Assembly (NCBI GenBank): GCA_032622095.1
Contig: CP136068.1
Location: 114,866,509 to 114,930,508, forward strand
DNA length: 64,000 nucleotides
Reading direction: 5' to 3'
Source: Siphonodentalium dalli
Lineage: Eukaryota > Mollusca > Scaphopoda > Gadilida > Siphonodentaliidae
Shown piece after piece: positions 62,691 through 64,000 of this stretch. The notes below the pieces were generated by a model, which was not told the DNA's origin, made no database searches, and saw nothing but the letters and a program-made list of their open reading frames with translations. The number at the start of each line of letters is the position of its first letter. The first letter of the stretch is position 1. The position numbers and the translations under genes are program-made.

Positions 62691-64000
62691 GATGGATGGA
62701 TGGTTTATTAGCAAAGTCAACATTTAAGTTACAACATGCTATACAACTTATATACATATATACAAACAATACATAACATACATGTACATCAATAAAGAGT
62801 CCATCATATTATATGATATTAATAATAAATACAAATAGTGCTAATACATTCAAGAATATTTGTTCGTAAATGGTATAATTGATCCCACATAATGCAATCA
62901 ACTGGAAATGTTTATGTTCATGTTTATTGGGGGTTTAGGCCAGGGCCAGGGAGGATTTGAGAGGGGCGGAACCCCTCTCCTACAACCCACTTTGGACTGA
63001 TGGACGGGGTTATGAAATGGTATAACATTTACACAACAATGATGAACATGAAAAAAAGATGATCTAGACATGATGTTTTTTTTAGTTCTTTTTCTTCCTT
63101 TTTTGGACTTCTTCTGTTGTTGTTGATCTTGAAGGGAGCACCACACCGATTGTTGCAAGTAGCCTGTCTTGTTCTTCCCATTTCTTATCATAGGCTGCCA
63201 TTCTTTGATCAAATTGGAGGTCTGTTTCTTTTCTGGTACGGGTGGAGCTAGTGCTGTTGTTGTTGCTGCCCGTGGAGATGGGGGACACCGGGTTTAGATG
63301 GCATTCCGGTGTCCGATGTGGTAGGGTGTCCTAGTGCCCATCTCCACATCGAAGCTGGCGGCAGGAACATCGGTGGTGGTGTCCGCGTCCCTATCTCCAC
63401 TGGCCTCGACGACGGCGGGGGTGATGTGCGTCTACCCTGGTCCGCTGACCCTGAACTCCGGACAGGAGGGGCCATCTGGGCGTCTCTCGTATAGCTCCTG
63501 TCTGCCTCCGGCGTCGGTGGTAGAGGGCTGGTGACTGTCAGTCGTCGCAGCCGAGAGGGAAGGGCAGCCTGCCGACCAACAGCTGCCGTCTTCTTTCTCC
63601 ACTAGGTCCTTCGTACTGCATCCCTGCGTCGACGAGAAGGAGTCTGTGTCTTCTTCTTCCCTGTTCTGGTGGTGAAGTTCCTGTGTAGAACCGCAGGCCC
63701 CTGGTGATTTCCAGCTGCAACGGTCCTGTATTCCACGGATAGATGCACAAAGCCTCCCTTAGCATGGCTCAGAGACAAGCTAAGGGTATCAACAATGAGC
63801 AATCTATGCAAGGCCGCGATCAAGGCAGAGGGGATTAGCTGCATAATCCTCTGCGAAGTCCAGTAAACAACTCACCAAGTCGCTCGGGCAGCTATCCCGG
63901 AAGGGAAGGCCACACGACTCACGAACGAATTGGACCAGTCAGTTGGAACAGCGACAAGACGCACTATAAAATCGTAAGTCCTGCCCGCTCGACAATCAAC
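62691..64000 (-). mobile_element. Possible retroelement 3' region, unidentified
   Basis: On the minus strand the left edge is AATAAACCATCCATCCATCC, a tail type common at the 3' end of non-LTR elements. GC content rises clearly from 62930 rightwards. A minus ORF at 63082-63288 (DLQFDQRMAAYDKKWEEQDR, ending EEVQKRKKKN) and a Pro/Ser-rich ORF at 63248-63475 could be element or host coding sequence. No RT, endonuclease or gag motif is visible in the part shown. Confidence 0.4.

Noticed and set aside
1-64000. tRNA, rRNA or snRNA genes
   Set aside because: No cloverleaf with A and B boxes, rRNA core or Sm site was recognised by eye; a covariance-model search would be decisive.

Overview
This window is animal nuclear DNA. 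It is AT-rich, has no bacterial gene organisation, contains one host gene split into short exons with canonical GT-AG introns, and is otherwise very dense in transposon debris. The mix points to a marine invertebrate, most likely a mollusc or other lophotrochozoan: short non-autonomous DNA transposons, Helitron-like elements, minisatellites with 50-bp and 122-bp units, and repeats ending in ACGG-rich tails or GAGCTAAAAA. The phylum is an inference, not read directly.

Host gene (minus strand, about 38.85 kb down to the left edge). Eleven coding exons can be assembled by eye from splice sites and reading phase: 38721-38850 (start codon), 37725-37893, 36210-36255, 33077-33210, 29485-29564, 24957-25021, 22413-22516, 13537-13590, 12808-12862, 2044-2194 and 138-183. 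They join without a frame conflict into about 344 residues and continue off the left edge. The product has an acidic N-terminus, a novel-looking middle and three tetratricopeptide repeats, best matching the N-terminal part of TTC3-type proteins. Nothing else in the window looks like an intact multi-exon host gene.

The introns are built from mobile DNA. Families seen include palindromic MITEs ending TACAGTAATGCCC; several TTAA-target (piggyBac-like) MITEs that share one internal palindromic core; hAT-type elements with 8-bp target duplications (TTAGCCAT, CTATGGGA, CTGTTGTT, CGCGTAAT); Helitron-like elements (TC...CTAG or CTGA, between A and T); fragments of non-LTR retrotransposons; and a segmental duplication. 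The intron before exon 10 holds a 3-kb minisatellite whose unit is a copy of that exon's own splice acceptor. Five or six of the eleven splice donors have a transposon edge starting about 10-16 bases into the intron.

Upstream of the gene (39-45 kb) lie two inverted copies of a TA-target element. Between them sit a compact TIR-bounded transcription unit (40795-41682: TATA box, 92-codon ORF, poly(A) signals) and a hAT element. The right part (45-64 kb) holds Helitron-like elements with a 122-bp internal minisatellite, LINE debris, a 1.28-kb element with 9-bp target duplications and mirrored 16-bp arrays, a TTAA MITE, a 341-bp-period tandem array, a 44-copy 50-bp minisatellite, a repeat with protein-like conservation and, at the right edge, part of an unidentified retroelement-like unit. 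No tRNA, rRNA or CRISPR array was recognised.
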